Shown: positions 14,349 to 21,407 of the stretch, in pieces
Layout of the letters: each line of letters opens with the position of its first letter
Position numbering within the stretch: the stretch's first letter is position 1
The notes under the pieces: model-generated
Told to the model about the DNA's origin: nothing
Seen by the model: the letters and a program-made list of their open reading frames with translations, nothing else
The model's database searches: none
Translations under genes and position numbers: made by a program
From: Variovorax gracilis
GTDB taxonomy: Bacteria > Pseudomonadota > Gammaproteobacteria > Burkholderiales > Burkholderiaceae_C
Reading direction: 5' to 3'
DNA: 33,667 nucleotides
Assembly (NCBI RefSeq): GCF_030317115.1
Contig: NZ_JASZYF010000044.1
Span: forward strand, 1-33,667

Positions 14349-15916
14349 GCGTCCCTGCGCCTGACGATCTTCAGGGCATTTTCGCGGCCTTGCGCGATGC
14401 CCTGCAGCGTGGGCTGGATCCCGATGCGGTGCGGTGGGACGAGGGGCGACCGTGCCAATCCTCATTGATCGACGATTTCGTGGAGGGGGTGCACCGCCGG
14501 CCCGCAGCCGGGCCGCACTCGGATGCCGCTTCGCCGCCGTTGCTCCTTCCGCGTGCAATGATCGATCTTCTGCGCGCCGCACTGCTGAACGACAGCCCGG
14601 AGCGCTTCCATGCGGCGCACACGCTGGCCGCCGCGATCTTGCGCGACCGACGGGCCTGGGGCGACACCTTGCGAGACGACCGCTTGCGGCTCGAACGCAT
14701 GGCGCGCGAGGTGCGCCGCGAAATTCACAAGATGCACGCCTTCGTCCGCTTTCGACCGCTCAAGGACGAAACAGGCGAATGCCATGTCGCCTGGTTCGAG
14801 CCAGCACACCACGTGGTGCGCGTCGCGGCGCCATTTTTCGTCGATCGGTTCGCAAATATGCGCTGGGCCATCCTCACGCCGCGTGGCAGCGTGCGCTGGG
14901 ATCGTCAAGCACTGCGCTTCGGTGCGCCGGCGGCGCGCGAGGACGCACCGCGACCGGACGAAGGCGAGGGCTTGTGGCTGGCGTACTACCGAAGCGTGTT
15001 CAACCCGGCGCGCCTCAAGCCAGCCATGATGCGCCGGGAGATGCCGGTGCGTTTCTGGCGCAACCTGCCCGAGGCAACTCAAATCACCTCGCTCATGCAA
15101 CAGGCGGCCAGCCGCGCCTACAGCATGCGCATGCACGCCAGCCCACCGCGGGAGCGCCGCGTGGGCCGGGTCGTGCAAGCGCTGAAGGACGACGGATGCA
15201 GTGGGAATGTCCAGTCTTCGGGGCCGTGCGGCGGCGCCCAAGTCCATCCCGTCGGGGAAGTGCGGCCTGCCTCGCCATCGCAGCAGCTGGCGTCGCTGGC
15301 GCGCGAGGCGTCCTGCTGCGAGGAATGCGCATTCGCGGCCGATTCCACACAGACCGTGTGGGGCGAGGGCCGTGCCGGCGCGATGCTGATGCTGGTGGGC
15401 GAACAACCAGGCGATCAGGAGGACCTGGAGGGCCGGCCGTTCGTCGGTCCGGCGGGCCAACTGTTGCATCGCGCGATCGACTCGCTGCAGTGGCAGCGGG
15501 AACAGTTGTACTTCACGAATGCAATCAAGCATTTCAAGTACGAGTGGCGCGGCAAGCGACGCATCCACAAGACCGCCGCTCAGCAGGAAGCACTGGCTTG
15601 TGCGCATTGGCTGGAAGCGGAAATCGCCATCGTGCGTCCGCGCGCGCTCGTCGCGCTCGGCCGCACGGCGTTGGCAAGCCTGATGAAGGCACCGTTGAGC
15701 ATCGAGGCGCATGCCGGTCGATGGCTCACGCGCGAAACCGACGGTCTGCCCGTCTACGTCATGCCGCATCCAGCCGCAGTGTTGCGCGCAGGTGGCGAGA
15801 GCTTGTCGCGACGCGAGGCCGAGTGGACCGCTCTTCTCGCCGCGGCGGGCGAAGCGTTGCGCCCGGTGCGAAGTGGCGCAGTTGCCGAATGGCGGGAACG
15901 AAAAATACCTGCTTGA
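14330..15916 (+). CDS. udgX: DUF4130-UdgX fusion, SOS-linked uracil-DNA glycosylase/cross-linking protein
   Basis: A 528-residue two-domain protein. Residues about 1-285 are the DUF4130 (TIGR03915-type) region linked to the radical SAM partner, with VRREIHKMHAFVRFRP at 128-143. Residues about 315-510 are a UdgX-type uracil-DNA glycosylase: GEQPGDQEDLEGRPFVGPAG at 357-376, NAIKHFKYEWRGKRRIHKT at 397-415 and MPHPAAVL at 478-485. The KRRIH loop holds His413, the residue that in characterised UdgX becomes covalently attached to the abasic sugar. Cys330, Cys333 and Cys424 are candidate iron-sulfur ligands. I chose the GTG at 14330, with GAGG eight bases upstream and a 19-base overlap with the partner gene. 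The linker (about 285-315) is variable-looking. Confidence 0.9.
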   Translation: MSVVSLSVPAPDDLQGIFAALRDALQRGLDPDAVRWDEGRPCQSSLIDDFVEGVHRRPAAGPHSDAASPPLLLPRAMIDLLRAALLNDSPERFHAAHTLAAAILRDRRAWGDTLRDDRLRLERMAREVRREIHKMHAFVRFRPLKDETGECHVAWFEPAHHVVRVAAPFFVDRFANMRWAILTPRGSVRWDRQALRFGAPAAREDAPRPDEGEGLWLAYYRSVFNPARLKPAMMRREMPVRFWRNLPEATQITSLMQQAASRAYSMRMHASPPRERRVGRVVQALKDDGCSGNVQSSGPCGGAQVHPVGEVRPASPSQQLASLAREASCCEECAFAADSTQTVWGEGRAGAMLMLVGEQPGDQEDLEGRPFVGPAGQLLHRAIDSLQWQREQLYFTNAIKHFKYEWRGKRRIHKTAAQQEALACAHWLEAEIAIVRPRALVALGRTALASLMKAPLSIEAHAGRWLTRETDGLPVYVMPHPAAVLRAGGESLSRREAEWTALLAAAGEALRPVRSGAVAEWRERKIPA

Positions 15917-15953
15917 AGACTTCTGCGTCCGCCGGCACTGGCTCGGACCGAAC

Positions 15954-16496
15954 TCAGGACGCCTTTTTCCGCAGAAGTTGGCCGAAGCGATTCCGCGGTG
16001 CCGCCGGCTTCGCACTCTTGTCGGCGCGGTAGGCATCGCGCTGCGCCCGTAGCGCTTCCGCCAAAGCGGTGACGCTTGCGGTGTTGTAGCGCCAGATCCC
16101 CGTCACCGCGAAATGTGCGGCCCTCGGCGACACCAGAATGTCTTGGGCACCGATGCTCTGCAAGATCTCCGACCGTGCCTTGGCAAGCAAGGCCTCTCGG
16201 CCGTCGAAGTCTGCGATGGCGCGGCTGAGTTCAATGCCGATCGAATGGATCGCCGGGTGCCGCTCGGCGATAAAGCTGACCACTTCCGCCAGGACCAGTT
16301 TCGGTAGTGCACCGATCCGGAAGCCTTGGAAGTCGACGGTCATGAAGTTCTCGAGCAGCACCTCCGCTCCGTCGGGACTGAGTGTCACGGACCGCACGCG
16401 TCCGATCAACGTCTCGCCATCGAAGACGGCGATGGGGTCGCCAAGCACGTAGTCCTGGCCATCCGGGCCCGTGAGGCGAAGTGCTTGTCCCGTCAT
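15954..16496 (-). CDS. Conserved-looking hypothetical protein, 180 residues
   Basis: I do not recognise this family. The N-terminal half reads as a small beta-rich domain (GQDYVLGDPIAVFDGETLIG and VRSVTLSPDGAEVLLENF), perhaps a barrel of short strands. It is followed by helices (LVLAEVVSFIAERHPAIHSI, then SRAIADFDGREALLAKARSE). The tail is basic (NRFGQLLRKKAS). There is no signal peptide or membrane segment, so it is probably cytoplasmic. It is convergent with the UdgX gene, separated by 37 bases with no clear terminator. No Shine-Dalgarno motif precedes the ATG at 16496. Codon pattern and length suggest a real gene. Confidence 0.65.
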   Translation of the reverse strand: MTGQALRLTGPDGQDYVLGDPIAVFDGETLIGRVRSVTLSPDGAEVLLENFMTVDFQGFRIGALPKLVLAEVVSFIAERHPAIHSIGIELSRAIADFDGREALLAKARSEILQSIGAQDILVSPRAAHFAVTGIWRYNTASVTALAEALRAQRDAYRADKSAKPAAPRNRFGQLLRKKAS

Positions 16497-16833
16497 TCGG
16501 CGCGAAGTCCGGATTCGTGTCCCTCGCCTGGCGTGTCAAGGGTCGCGAACGAGGCTTCGTTCTCGCTTCTCGGAAGGTTCAACGTGGTAATCATGTTCCG
16601 AGCTTAGCGGGGCCCGGCCGCGCGCAAGGAAGCCGGAACCAGGCGGGACCGATCCATGTGATGCATTTCTCAATCCGGCGAGCAGAGTTTCTCGTCAGTC
16701 TTCGGCCCGCTGGTGATACCGCTTCGCTGTCCGCGCCGCGACACACCAACGCGTCACGCGGAGGCGCCATCGCGCCTAGCCTCATTTCACCAAGTAAACT
16801 AACGTATTACTCGAAAAACCCAGATATGCACCG
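16497..16833. other. Intergenic stretch without a supported gene
   Basis: No reading frame here has a plausible start, ribosome site or recognisable product. The right end (about 16781-16825) is an AT-rich patch in an otherwise GC-rich region and may hold a promoter for the small gene at 16834. No -35/-10 pair with normal spacing is convincing. Confidence 0.5.
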
Positions 16834-17130
16834 ATGAGTCAGGAGGGCTCCCGCGCGGAACCCCGTAGCTCGAATCGGCATTCGGACCTCGGATCTCATT
16901 CTTTGATGAAAACAAGCGATCTCGGCCTAGGGGACAAGCCAAACGCCCACGCATACGACTATCGGGCGGAACGTGAGTTCGAGGTGGTACGTGTTTCGCC
17001 AACGGATCTGCAACAGCGCTTGCTTGCGAGCTGCAGGGACGAGCTTCATTTCAGCTTCATGTGGCGTGTCGCAAGCGTTTCGGTTCCGATGCTCATGGCG
17101 CTTTCGATCTGGGTGATTCTGACTCCGTGA
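16834..17130 (+). CDS. Possible small tail-anchored membrane protein
   Basis: A 98-residue frame, unrecognised. The C-terminus SVSVPMLMALSIWVILTP is a single hydrophobic segment that would anchor the protein in the membrane with its N-terminus in the cytoplasm. The preceding segment (YDYRAEREFEVVRVSPTDLQ) looks like ordinary protein. The first 24 residues are low in structure, and an in-frame ATG at 16906 could be the true start; neither start has a good ribosome site. An AT-rich patch lies just upstream. The hydrophobic tail argues for a real gene, but chance cannot be excluded. Confidence 0.35.
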   Translation: MSQEGSRAEPRSSNRHSDLGSHSLMKTSDLGLGDKPNAHAYDYRAEREFEVVRVSPTDLQQRLLASCRDELHFSFMWRVASVSVPMLMALSIWVILTP

Positions 17131-17160
17131 CCCATCGCCGCACTGTCGAGGCTTCTCGGA

Positions 17161-17301
17161 TCAACCTCCGGCGTTCTCGTACTCGATGACTTGGCAGGCA
17201 TAGCTGCCGGGCTTCGCTGAACACGCTGAGCCTGGCTGTGGCGAAGTGGCGGCGCAGCCGACCAAGAAGCACAGGAGTACGACGCTCGCAATCTTGAACA
17301 T
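17161..17301 (-). CDS. Small lipoprotein, 46 residues
   Basis: The frame MFKIASVVLLCFLVGCAATS is a textbook lipoprotein signal with lipobox LVGC at residues 12-15 (Cys15 lipidated). The mature part is only about 31 residues and holds two further cysteines (ACSAKPGSYAC) that could pair. GAGGAGA lies about seven bases upstream of the ATG at 17301, a strong ribosome site that sets the start; the open frame extends upstream but without support. It would sit in the inner or outer membrane facing the periplasm. Function unknown; short entericidin-like or envelope-stress lipoproteins are similar in size only. Confidence 0.75.
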   Translation of the reverse strand: MFKIASVVLLCFLVGCAATSPQPGSACSAKPGSYACQVIEYENAGG

Positions 17302-17616
17302 GCAGTTGTCTCCTCGAACAGTTCGAATGAGGTTGACGTTGTACGCCTCTGCGCGTCGATGCGTACCGCGATAGTCGCCGTGGATGTCCTCGTGGTATCG
17401 AGCCAACTCCCAGATCGGCGCGGCTGGGAGTTGCTGTTGCGCCCAGCGAATGGCCGAGCGACATAGGCCATGAGATTGCCTCGAACGACTGGCGTCAATG
17501 CATACTTTGGCACTACATTGGAGGTTCGATCGGTGTTCCCGGTCGCAACTTTCGGGGAGGGGCCATGCCAGTTCAATCGGAGGCGAGCAGGGCGGTCAAC
17601 CGATCGGAGTCGTCGA
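17302..17616. other. Divergent intergenic region between lipoprotein and zinc-ribbon genes
   Basis: This gap lies between two divergently oriented genes and must hold both promoters, though I see no convincing -35/-10 pair. A 23-codon frame starts at the ATG at 17565, behind an excellent ribosome site (GGGGAGGGG). It ends inside the first codons of the zinc-ribbon gene in another frame. It may be a leader peptide, or the true start of the zinc-ribbon gene if the sequence carries an indel. Confidence 0.4.
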
Positions 17617-18489
17617 ATGTGGGCCGCGGGTAGCCGCCAAGCCGCGGTGAGCCTGGCCGAGTTTTCGGACACGTCGGCCTTCTCGCCCTGCAAGCGCTGT
17701 TCAGAGCTGCTGCAGGAGGGGGATCGCTTTTGCCGATTTTGCGGTGAGGATCAGTCGGGCGGGAATGCTGCCGATGATGCAAGTCCGGCTCTTGGTCCTG
17801 CGCGCGGTCGGCGCGGAACGCAGCGTCCCATAGAGGTGGACTTCGCGGACACACTGCAGCCGGAAGAGCAGGGGGCGGCAGGCGTCCTGGTTCTGACGAG
17901 CGCGGCCAATGAGGCGGTACACCCCGAGATGGCGCTTGACCGCGTGGTCGTGCTCGGATCGAAGGCGCCGCCGCGTGGCGGTAGGGCAGGGCACTCGGCA
18001 GGCAGGCCCTTCACTGCGTATCGCCTGGTGATCGGCATCGTTACACTGGCGGTCCTGCTTGCGTTCGCGATGGACTACCTTGACAAGCAGAAGGAGCCCG
18101 GCAAGCGACAAGATTACAGGGCGAATGCCGACCAAACGGGTGGAGCGCCGAGTGGCACGAAGCGCACGCTCGACCTGGTCGCCGCCGACCGCAGGAACGA
18201 CCTTGGCGAGCAGAAGTCGAGGGAGGCATCGGATCGGCAAGTGCCCTTGCGAGAGCAAGAGGAGCAGCGAGGAGAAGCCGCCAAGCCTGACCAGCGTCAG
18301 GATGCCGCCTTGGAAGTTTTCAAGGCGCTCGGCCTTGGTGAGCCCCTGGCTTCCCCTGCGGAAGCCCCTATTTCCCCAGCGACACCGGTGGTGATTGCTC
18401 GCCCTGCATCAGAGGTTGGCGTGGCAAATCCAATTCGAGAAGCTTGCAGCGAAGTGCTTGCGGCGCTGGCCGTGTGCATGAAGGAATGA
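17617..18489 (+). CDS. Zinc-ribbon single-pass membrane protein
   Basis: With the ATG at 17617 (CGGAG seven bases upstream) this is 290 residues. The N-terminus has a zinc ribbon, CKRC at 25-28 and CRFC at 39-42. After a linker comes one membrane segment (about 133-154, AYRLVIGIVTLAVLLAFAMD). A long charged Lys/Arg/Glu/Gln-rich stretch then runs to about residue 230, followed by an Ala/Pro-rich C-terminus with two cysteines near the end (EACSEVLAALAVC). The layout implies a cytoplasmic zinc ribbon and a periplasmic tail. The open frame continues upstream to 17470, and the start is uncertain. It shares its architecture with the broken gene at 20364-21220 on the other side of the aldehyde dehydrogenase. 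Function unknown. Confidence 0.65.
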   Translation: MWAAGSRQAAVSLAEFSDTSAFSPCKRCSELLQEGDRFCRFCGEDQSGGNAADDASPALGPARGRRGTQRPIEVDFADTLQPEEQGAAGVLVLTSAANEAVHPEMALDRVVVLGSKAPPRGGRAGHSAGRPFTAYRLVIGIVTLAVLLAFAMDYLDKQKEPGKRQDYRANADQTGGAPSGTKRTLDLVAADRRNDLGEQKSREASDRQVPLREQEEQRGEAAKPDQRQDAALEVFKALGLGEPLASPAEAPISPATPVVIARPASEVGVANPIREACSEVLAALAVCMKE

Positions 18490-18797
18490 ACCCGCACGCG
18501 TATCGCAACCGTTCGGATCGTGAGCCATGCCCTCTTGCGAACTCCATCGACGATCTCATGCTCGGCTTGAGTCTCGGACCCTCTGAAACGCAGCCGATCG
18601 CAATCGCGCGACCCAAGCTCCAGGTCTTCGTCGAAAACGAACTGCGAGAAGGCCGGGTGCCCAGCCCCCACGTACGTGGAAGTAGGTGGCGGCTGGGATA
18701 TTCAGCTTTTGCAGCGGGTCGCAAACTGTACTTTTGATCGAGATCGGCTCCGGAATCGGCGGCAGCGCCACGGCGCCGTGCGCGGGAGCCAATCGCC
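18490..18797. other. Intergenic region with a 12-bp palindrome upstream of the aldehyde dehydrogenase
   Basis: No gene is supported here; a 97-codon frame across it has no ribosome site and no recognisable product. The perfect palindrome CCACGTACGTGG (18668-18679) lies inside a larger inverted repeat, CCCAGCC (18660-18666) and GGCTGGG (18691-18697). It is about 120 bases before the aldehyde dehydrogenase start and could be an operator. No T-tract follows, so it is less like a terminator. Confidence 0.45.
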
Positions 18798-20183
18798 ATG
18801 TCCATTCCTGACTATGCCTCGCTCGTCGCCAGCCAGCGCGCCTTCTTCCTCGAAGGACACACGCGACCGGTGGAGTGGCGCAAGACCCAGCTCGAAGCGG
18901 TTCGGGCGATGTTCGCCGACCACCACGATGAGATGTGCGATGCGCTCTGGAAGGACCTGCGCCGCAACGTGAACGACGCCGACCTCATGGACGTCGCCTA
19001 CTGCGCCAAGGAGGCGGCCTACGCGTTGAAGCACATCGATTCGTGGATCAAGCCGCTGCACGAACCGATGCCCCTGATCTTCGAGCCGGGCTATATCCGC
19101 GTGAACCGCGACCCGCTCGGCGTGGCGCTGATCATCGGCGCGTGGAACGAGCCCTTCATGCTGCTTTTTGCCCCGCTGGTGGCGGCGCTGGCCGCGGGCA
19201 ACACTGCCGTGCTGAAACCTTCCGAGATCGCGGCCCACTGCGCGGGCGTCGCGGCGCGGGTGGTGCCCAAGTACTTCGATCCGCGCGCGGTCGCGGTCGT
19301 CGAGGGTGCCGTCCCCGAAACCACTGCGCTACTGGCGCAGCAATGGGACATGATCTTCTTCACCGGCAGTCCGCCTGTCGGCAAGATCGTGCACCAGGCT
19401 GCCGCGAAGAACCTGACGCCGTGCGTGCTCGAACTCGGCGGCAAGAACCCGACCATCGTCCATTCCTCGGCCAACCTCAAGGCGGCCGCCCGGCGCATCG
19501 CCTACGGGCGCTATCTGAACTCCGGCCACATCTGCACCGCGCCCGACCACGTGCTGGCATGGCCGGACGTGAAGGACGAGTTTGTGCAGCACCTGAAGGA
19601 CACGATCCGCGAGTTCTATGGCGACGACCCGAAACAGAGCCCGGACTACGGTCGCGTGATCAACCGCCGCAACTTCGATCGCCTGGCCGCGCTGATCGGT
19701 AGCGGCAAGGCCGTCGCCGGCGGACAGACCGACGCCGATGAGCTCTACATCGCACCGACGGTGTTGGTAGACGTCCCGGTGGATTCACCGATCATGAAGG
19801 ACGAGGTTTTCGGGCCGATCCTGCCGGTACTCGAGATCGATTCGATCCAGTCCGTCATCCAGTGGGTCAACAGCAGGCCGAGTCCGCTCGGCCTCTACAT
19901 CTTTGCCGAGGACAAGGACGTGGTCGACAGGATCCTGTCGGCCACGCGCTCGGGCGATGCAGAGATCAACGACTGCGCCATCCACCCGCTTTTTCCCGAA
20001 CTCCCGTTCGGCGGCGTGGGCAACTCCGGCATGGGCAAGTACCACGGCCGCTGGGGTTTCGACGCCTTCACCAATGCGCGCGGCGTGCTCCATCACAGCA
20101 GCACCGTCGATCCAGCCGTGCGCTATCCGCCCTACGCGAAACACGGCCTCGAACGCGTCGTCGTCAACAAGCTGATGCCTTAG
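18798..20183 (+). CDS. NAD(P)-dependent aldehyde dehydrogenase, class 3-like
   Basis: A 461-residue aldehyde dehydrogenase; the short length and lack of an N-terminal extension fit the ALDH3/coniferyl aldehyde dehydrogenase group. Visible motifs: IIGAWNEPF with Asn117, FTGSPPVG at 188-195 for cofactor binding, LELGGKNP with general base Glu212, and NSGHICTAPDHVL with nucleophile Cys246. PFGGVGNSGMGKYHG, the usual class 3 C-terminal motif, is present. It oxidises an aldehyde to the acid in the cytoplasm. The substrate is not readable; aromatic or medium-chain aldehydes are typical. It has its own upstream gap with a palindrome and no operon partner in the same direction. Confidence 0.93.
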   Translation: MSIPDYASLVASQRAFFLEGHTRPVEWRKTQLEAVRAMFADHHDEMCDALWKDLRRNVNDADLMDVAYCAKEAAYALKHIDSWIKPLHEPMPLIFEPGYIRVNRDPLGVALIIGAWNEPFMLLFAPLVAALAAGNTAVLKPSEIAAHCAGVAARVVPKYFDPRAVAVVEGAVPETTALLAQQWDMIFFTGSPPVGKIVHQAAAKNLTPCVLELGGKNPTIVHSSANLKAAARRIAYGRYLNSGHICTAPDHVLAWPDVKDEFVQHLKDTIREFYGDDPKQSPDYGRVINRRNFDRLAALIGSGKAVAGGQTDADELYIAPTVLVDVPVDSPIMKDEVFGPILPVLEIDSIQSVIQWVNSRPSPLGLYIFAEDKDVVDRILSATRSGDAEINDCAIHPLFPELPFGGVGNSGMGKYHGRWGFDAFTNARGVLHHSSTVDPAVRYPPYAKHGLERVVVNKLMP

Positions 20184-20192
20184 GGGCCAGGC

Positions 20193-20235
20193 AAAAAAGA
20201 GAGCCATCCGTGGGTGGTCCACGCGTGATGGCTCT
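20193..20235 (-). terminator. Rho-independent terminator for the minus-strand zinc-ribbon gene
   Basis: AGAGCCATC (20200-20208) pairs with GATGGCTCT (20227-20235), and inside it CGTGG pairs with CCACG. On the minus strand the stem is followed by CTTTTTTGC (20199-20191), a proper U-tract. It therefore terminates leftward transcription coming from 20364-21220. In the plus direction there is no U-tract after the stem. Confidence 0.85.
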
Positions 20236-20363
20236 GGAGAGGCGCCGAGCGTCATGCCTCGGCGTACTTGCAACCAATAGGGGTTGGAGTTCCGGGCATC
20301 GCGAACGTTCCGTTTTCCGTTCGAAATTTCTTCCGCTGGCGAGGCGCGCACCTCCAGGTAGCG

Positions 20364-21220
20364 CTAACAGTTGGCACGGATGCGCCGAATGAAAGTTTCG
20401 CGGCCGATCCGCTCGGTTTCAACGATTGCAGTACCTTCGCACGTTGTCCTGGACACCCGGTAGCTGTATTTCGCTTCGACCAGGCTGGCATCGATCGGGC
20501 GGATCGACCGAATCTGAAGCGGTCGTTGGAACGAGCCATAGAACCTTGAGATATTGATCTCGTTGAACGGGCCGATGCCACGTTTCGCCGGGATCACGAA
20601 CGCCGCCGCCGACCTGCCATCGGCCGCGGACAGCGCCCGATAGAACCTCTCCACGGCCCGGATCTGGGGATCGCGGCTCAACTCGGGCAGGGAAGTGACG
20701 GTGGCGACGGGCGCTGGTTTCGCAACAGACCCGCCAATGTTCCCTGACGCTCCGGCAGCGATGCGACGGCCGCCTTCGGCTCGTGCTTCGGGTCCGAATT
20801 CCGAACGGAAGCGGAGGAGGGCGGAGCGACAGGCGGCGGCGGAAACGGCGACGCAACCTCGTTGGCGACCCGGTGCCGTGTAGCGGGATCCGCCATCTGC
20901 TCCTGCCCGCCGCGCACGCGAGCGGGCTTGTCGATCACGTGCAACAACCAGCCCAAGAATCCGAAAACCATGACGGCCCCCAGCGCTCCCAATTGCAACC
21001 AGAACGCCTTCGTCTCGGATGGCAGCATGGCGTCCGAGACATACCCCGGACCCGGCCGTGCACTGGACCCTGCAGCGCTCGATCGGACCGGCAGCGCCTT
21101 CATCGATTCGAGAGCCGACGGACCGGAAGGGGCGAATCCGGGCAGCTTTGCCGCGCACCCGATGCAGAACATGGCCGATGCCCGATTGTTCTTGCCGCAA
21201 CGTTCACAGACGTTAGACAT
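20364..21220 (-). pseudogene. Frameshifted zinc-ribbon membrane protein with C-terminal NTF2-like domain
   Basis: Two overlapping frames together make one sensible protein of about 285 residues. The first (21220 to 20678) starts MSNVCERCGKNNRASAMFC with a CxxC-CxxC zinc ribbon and then a membrane segment, AFWLQLGALGAVMVFGFLGW. It runs through a Pro-rich linker and stops. The second frame continues to 20364 with ordinary sequence: RAVERFYRALSAADGRSAAA, then RGIGPFNEINISRFYGSFQR, ending TFIRRIRANC; this looks like an NTF2/TcaA-type periplasmic domain. The frame switch lies between about 20830 and 20700. ATG at 21220 has AAGG upstream, and a strong terminator follows the second frame. Either a real indel mutation, a sequencing error, or less likely programmed frameshifting. 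Confidence 0.65.
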
Positions 21221-21407
21221 GCGGTGATCGCCTTGAGTTGGCTTCCAACTTACCAGAAGGGTCGGGCGTGTATATCGGCGCGTTCCTACTCGTGCCCGCT
21301 TGCGCCCACCCGCGGAAGTCATCCCAGTACGCGAGCGATCAACCCTTTGGATCACCCTCAATGGCCTTTTGTGTAATGAAGAGTCGCTCAGTCCTGGGCC
21401 AGGCGCG

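Noticed and set aside
14462..16036. 524-codon minus-strand frame across the UdgX gene
   Set aside because: Antisense shadow of a recognised repair protein; no ribosome site and unnatural composition.
18444..18737. 97-codon frame between zinc-ribbon and aldehyde dehydrogenase genes
   Set aside because: No ribosome site, no recognisable sequence, and partly overlaps the preceding gene.
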